A program made the translations under genes and the position numbers. Below the pieces are notes generated by a model, which was given only the letters and a program-made list of their open reading frames with translations, was not told where the DNA came from and did not search any database. A stretch of 24,799 nt of DNA from a virus. The stretch covers positions 1 through 24,799 of IMG/VR virus record IMGVR_UViG_3300025478_000017; one strand, 5' to 3'. Below, piece after piece: positions 22,801 through 24,799 of the stretch. The stretch's first letter is position 1, and the number at the start of each line of letters is the position of its first letter.

Positions 22801-24799
22801 GTATAAGCTGTTGTCCCCTTTTAGATTTTCTGCCATCCTGTCTATAGGGTCCAAGAAGGCTTCTTCCCACAAGTCTGCTGCGAAAGTAATGCTGTCTCTG
22901 AAGTCCTCCTGGAACTCCACAAATCTATAGTGCATTTCATCACTGAAAGCACTTCCTGCAGCAGAGGCGCTCTCTTTGCTAGTAAATACAGAGTCAGTTT
23001 TGTATACTTCTTTAGTTAGCTTGTGTTCGTCTTCGAAAGTATCTAAAATACGTTTACGATTTACTAAGAACAACTCCTGCTGCTCTAATTGTAGGGTGCT
23101 TAACTCTATCCCCGAAAGGGTCTTAGTGTTAAGGTCGTCCCCTGCCTTAACTATAGTATCCTTAACATTCTTTATCTTCTGTTCTATAGACAGGTACTTC
23201 TTCTGGTAAGAAGCTGTCTCTGCTAATTTCTTAATTGTAAGAGTATTAATACTGTTAAAGAACTCATACTCTTTTGAGGCAACGTCTAATGCTTTATCTG
23301 CCAAGGCACTCTCTGCCTCTCTCTGTGCGTTTAAATCAATATAAAGGCTTAGGTACTCTTTCTCTACTCGTAGCTTCTTCTGCTTTAAAGACACTATAGC
23401 TGCTTCTTTGGATAGAGAGTCCTGTAGCTCTTTGTTACCAGTTTCTTGTGCTAGTGAGTACTTTAACGATGTCTCCCACGCTGCTACTTCTAGCTTATTT
23501 GTTCTATCTTGCAGATCGTACCTGGTCTTCTGGCTATCAGTATGCAGGACTCCGAAGTCGTAGATCTCTTTGTGTAGGTCCGCAGTAGCACTGTAGTGGC
23601 CAGTTTCTTTCGCCATCTTATTACTTTTAACTTCTACGATCTCCCTCTCTTTAGCTAGACGTAAAATTTGCCCCTCTACCTTGTACTGTGCAAGGTATAG
23701 GTCTAGTTTTTTGGTTAGACGTGCTTCTTCAAACTGCAGGAATATTTGGCGATCCTGAGTCTGCTGAGCACTAGGTTTTTTGCCTCCAGTTTCTGCATAA
23801 AGTTTCTTCTTCCTGTTCTCAAAGTCAACTAAATCTTTTGCTGCTTTATTAGTATAGTCCTGGAAGGACTTAGTAGACCCGTGATTAGCTCTACTAATTA
23901 CGGCGTTCTCTTTTGAAACAGTCCCTGCAGCTTCTTGTGCTGCTAATAATGATCTGTCTAGCTCTAATTCTTTTGTCTTTATGTCTAAAGTGTTTTGGAA
24001 CGCCCTGTAATTCTTATTTAGAAGTATGTTGCTAAGGCCATGTAACTTGGCTTGCTCTGCTTGTATCTTAGCCCCAGACTTAAGGATACCTAGTCTGATC
24101 TCCTCTCTTTTTGCCTGGGACAGTTCCTTCGCAGGGTTTAGTAGAGATGCTTCAGCTAACTTCTTCTCGTGCTCTAGTTTTTTAATATTGGTGTTAACCT
24201 GTGCGTCTTCGTGTGTCATTTTCTCAGAAACACTTTGAGCAGACTCAAAAGGAGCGTAAATTTTTGAAAGTCTCCCTTGTTTAGCGGCTAAGTCATTAAG
24301 AGCTGAGTACTCTGCTCTTAGTTTAAATAAAGCCATCTGCAAGGCTTCTACAGCTACTTTTGCCTCGTTGTGCGTCTCAGCACCTTCTAGAGCTATAGAA
24401 AGCTTGCTTCCCTTCAACATACTATCTACGTGTTTTGCTAGACCTACCCAAGACTCGGTAAACTGCTGTAGATTTAACTTAGACAGAATAGTTTTTAGTT
24501 CCTTAGAATCTTTTGCAGCGTCTAACGCAGGTTTCAGTTTTGTGAAGTCTCGAAGAAGGAAGTTATCCTTAGCTACAATATTATTCTGGCTATCAAAAGA
24601 ACGCTTTATTAGCGCTTTAATATGCATAATATGCATGGCACCATTATTACTTTGGCTATATAGGTGCTCGGAGACCGCGTCTTTAATTATTTTTTTAGCC
24701 TCAGGGGTGTCTAAAGACGAAGCGGTGTCCCCCTTCAAGTTATACTTACTTTGGTAGTAAGAGGCGCCTTGTGATAACTCTACTTTCTTCTCTTCCTTA
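19825..24799 (-). CDS. H: Tape-measure protein H-like, 5' end outside window
   Basis: At least 1657 residues. The frame stays open through 20 codons before the TTG at 24738, so that TTG is not the real start and the gene continues beyond the right edge. Counting from 24738, residues 1-600 are charged and heptad-like coiled coil. Gly-rich 'F-[AS]-x-GG' motifs recur six times from about 785 on. The first is followed by DKIPAWLSNGEYVINAAATK; the last by LVNKPTLGLVGEGKHNEAIV and PLPDG, both tape-measure hallmarks. Hydrophobic segments (for example WGLGPAGIGLSIAELI and GGTVGLVGLAGWGGFELG) may help membrane passage. Residues about 833-950 look like a separate inserted domain. The protein should set tail length and enter the cell with the DNA. 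M, L, K and I follow without a gap. Confidence 0.93.
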   Translation of the reverse strand, partial: KEEKKVELSQGASYYQSKYNLKGDTASSLDTPEAKKIIKDAVSEHLYSQSNNGAMHIMHIKALIKRSFDSQNNIVAKDNFLLRDFTKLKPALDAAKDSKELKTILSKLNLQQFTESWVGLAKHVDSMLKGSKLSIALEGAETHNEAKVAVEALQMALFKLRAEYSALNDLAAKQGRLSKIYAPFESAQSVSEKMTHEDAQVNTNIKKLEHEKKLAEASLLNPAKELSQAKREEIRLGILKSGAKIQAEQAKLHGLSNILLNKNYRAFQNTLDIKTKELELDRSLLAAQEAAGTVSKENAVISRANHGSTKSFQDYTNKAAKDLVDFENRKKKLYAETGGKKPSAQQTQDRQIFLQFEEARLTKKLDLYLAQYKVEGQILRLAKEREIVEVKSNKMAKETGHYSATADLHKEIYDFGVLHTDSQKTRYDLQDRTNKLEVAAWETSLKYSLAQETGNKELQDSLSKEAAIVSLKQKKLRVEKEYLSLYIDLNAQREAESALADKALDVASKEYEFFNSINTLTIKKLAETASYQKKYLSIEQKIKNVKDTIVKAGDDLNTKTLSGIELSTLQLEQQELFLVNRKRILDTFEDEHKLTKEVYKTDSVFTSKESASAAGSAFSDEMHYRFVEFQEDFRDSITFAADLWEEAFLDPIDRMAENLKGDNSLYGEDGYNEFWNDTWRGLGDQLIDQGASEIKQAMLSDFEKDKLAKAEAIAAEQLYRAKESAKSLVTTASLLASIDHRLSPQVSGSITNTITAIADLANPFKTLGMEVLALSNKFKELTTGAGVTSTLGDKANKVPNTFAAGGHIAGPGGPKEDKIPAWLSNGEYVINAAATKKHQGLIEAINEDRVPRFSEGGPTGKYNMRSAKAIFDGRFSKGVTMQHYPADKWRAGEVSGTKNGVKGSLTYTLDKTGTKVTSISMNAPKGGPNSLQLLNKLLNTNPNISQIDPLETSTGSKFADKKGYGINKRVNGGTQALNSWKSMAALHGVNVLETIGEQEARGAFGKPKATQSSLFKSNQGFDQKWLKGAGHQPGLPGVDSKNVYSDKWKKQFVKDLANVNRGTGQLDLFPQGQLPFKGAGIPRSSGPSMRANAARFGKSFLKWGLGPAGIGLSIAELIDWYMESNEEQQSVMDSVPTKGINPITMKKFSNGGKAANENYKNTWGIDKDANKANQDYWTNFGLGASAAKFAEFLMNSKGMGKGWLPNGMFESAFGSKGSTGAWWKAGKMPFGLQGSFMGAKPTMGGTVGLVGLAGWGGFELGRLLSPDADKYWTEEAENGYSKTKGMFGFANGGLASRGRNGDTELAHVNKSEKALLRALGGSATRNPSTGLVEYAGGDPEAYISPDKAAIFKDLYTAAEAQVRYLSEDAATTKLLIGIGEDGKISEAEKLTISADSYRTLNSILTSIEAQATSRAELLGDASRNGFSKEDAEKYAADNSAAGTDFLNRQAKDNEAAGDKRARDWKMNNSDFGKLTHQFGIEMTQINSIAAGSMKMALGEALRTGKFEWKTMLSSIAFSIGNVLMSKAVDTGVDLLVGAMFANGGVAAGGFKAFANGGLVNKPTLGLVGEGKHNEAIVPLPDGKSIPVIQNTPPGGSGGEVYNNVAVTINMEQGTAKAESSSSKDNGGDIEALGDMIAGQVQQVLMEEKRPGGILSEI

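Noticed and set aside
24736-24738. TTG as the start codon of the tape-measure gene
   Set aside because: The frame continues open for 20 codons to the window edge with ordinary coding content, so the real start lies outside the window.
1-24799. tRNA, CRISPR array, insertion sequence, integrase or attachment site
   Set aside because: I saw no cloverleaf-like sequence, spaced direct repeats, transposase motif or integrase. The window is fully occupied by tail genes apart from two gaps of 60 and 187 bases.

Overview
This window is part of the late structural region of a tailed, siphovirus-type bacteriophage or prophage with a lambda-like tail tip. Every gene I can support is on the minus strand, so transcription runs from position 24799 towards 1. 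The gene order in that direction is tape measure (H-like), minor tail proteins M, L, K and I, then central tail/host-specificity protein J. This is the canonical lambda tail-tip order, and each member is supported by family motifs rather than by position alone. The J-type tail and the set of fibre motifs suggest a Gram-negative, probably aquatic or marine, host. That is inference; no gene here identifies the host.

Layout. (1) 24799-19825: a very large tape-measure protein that runs off the right edge, with a long coiled-coil front half and a gly-rich back half carrying a possible acetyltransferase-fold (GNAT-like) insert. (2) 19821-15805: M, L, K and I, nearly all overlapping by a few bases. 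L is about three times the usual size because of a roughly 500-residue insertion carrying Cys-rich motifs, four His-x-His motifs and a jelly-roll-like module. K keeps both a JAMM metalloprotease motif and an NlpC/P60 Cys-His pair. I has a beta-grasp-like N-terminus and a hydrophobic Gly/Ala/Ser middle. (3) 15815-9846: J, 1989 residues, with a run of seven diverged fibronectin-III-like repeats. (4) 9844-4898: a fibre with a C-terminal S74 self-cleaving chaperone domain, two small tail proteins, and an 893-residue repetitive fibre. (5) 4897-4711: a non-coding boundary with a rho-independent terminator followed at once by a perfect-consensus sigma-70 promoter. (6) 4710-1: a second set of at least five fibre or small virion proteins, the last cut off by the left edge.

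How the parts should work together. The tape measure sets tail length and is delivered through the tube. M, L, I and J build the tip, with the K peptidases acting in assembly or cell-wall passage. J and the unusually large fibre set handle receptor and polysaccharide binding. The fibres share N-terminal, stalk and C-terminal modules, as expected for proteins built by module exchange.

The most notable points are: a roughly 48-residue module with paired His-x-His motifs present in both L and a fibre; the terminator-promoter boundary that makes the distal fibres a separate transcription unit; the insert in the tape measure; two 14-bp palindromes in the only other real intergenic gap; and short Cys/Trp motifs recurring through L and J. 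No RNA genes, CRISPR arrays, insertion sequences or integration sites were seen. No stretch longer than 187 bases lacks a gene.
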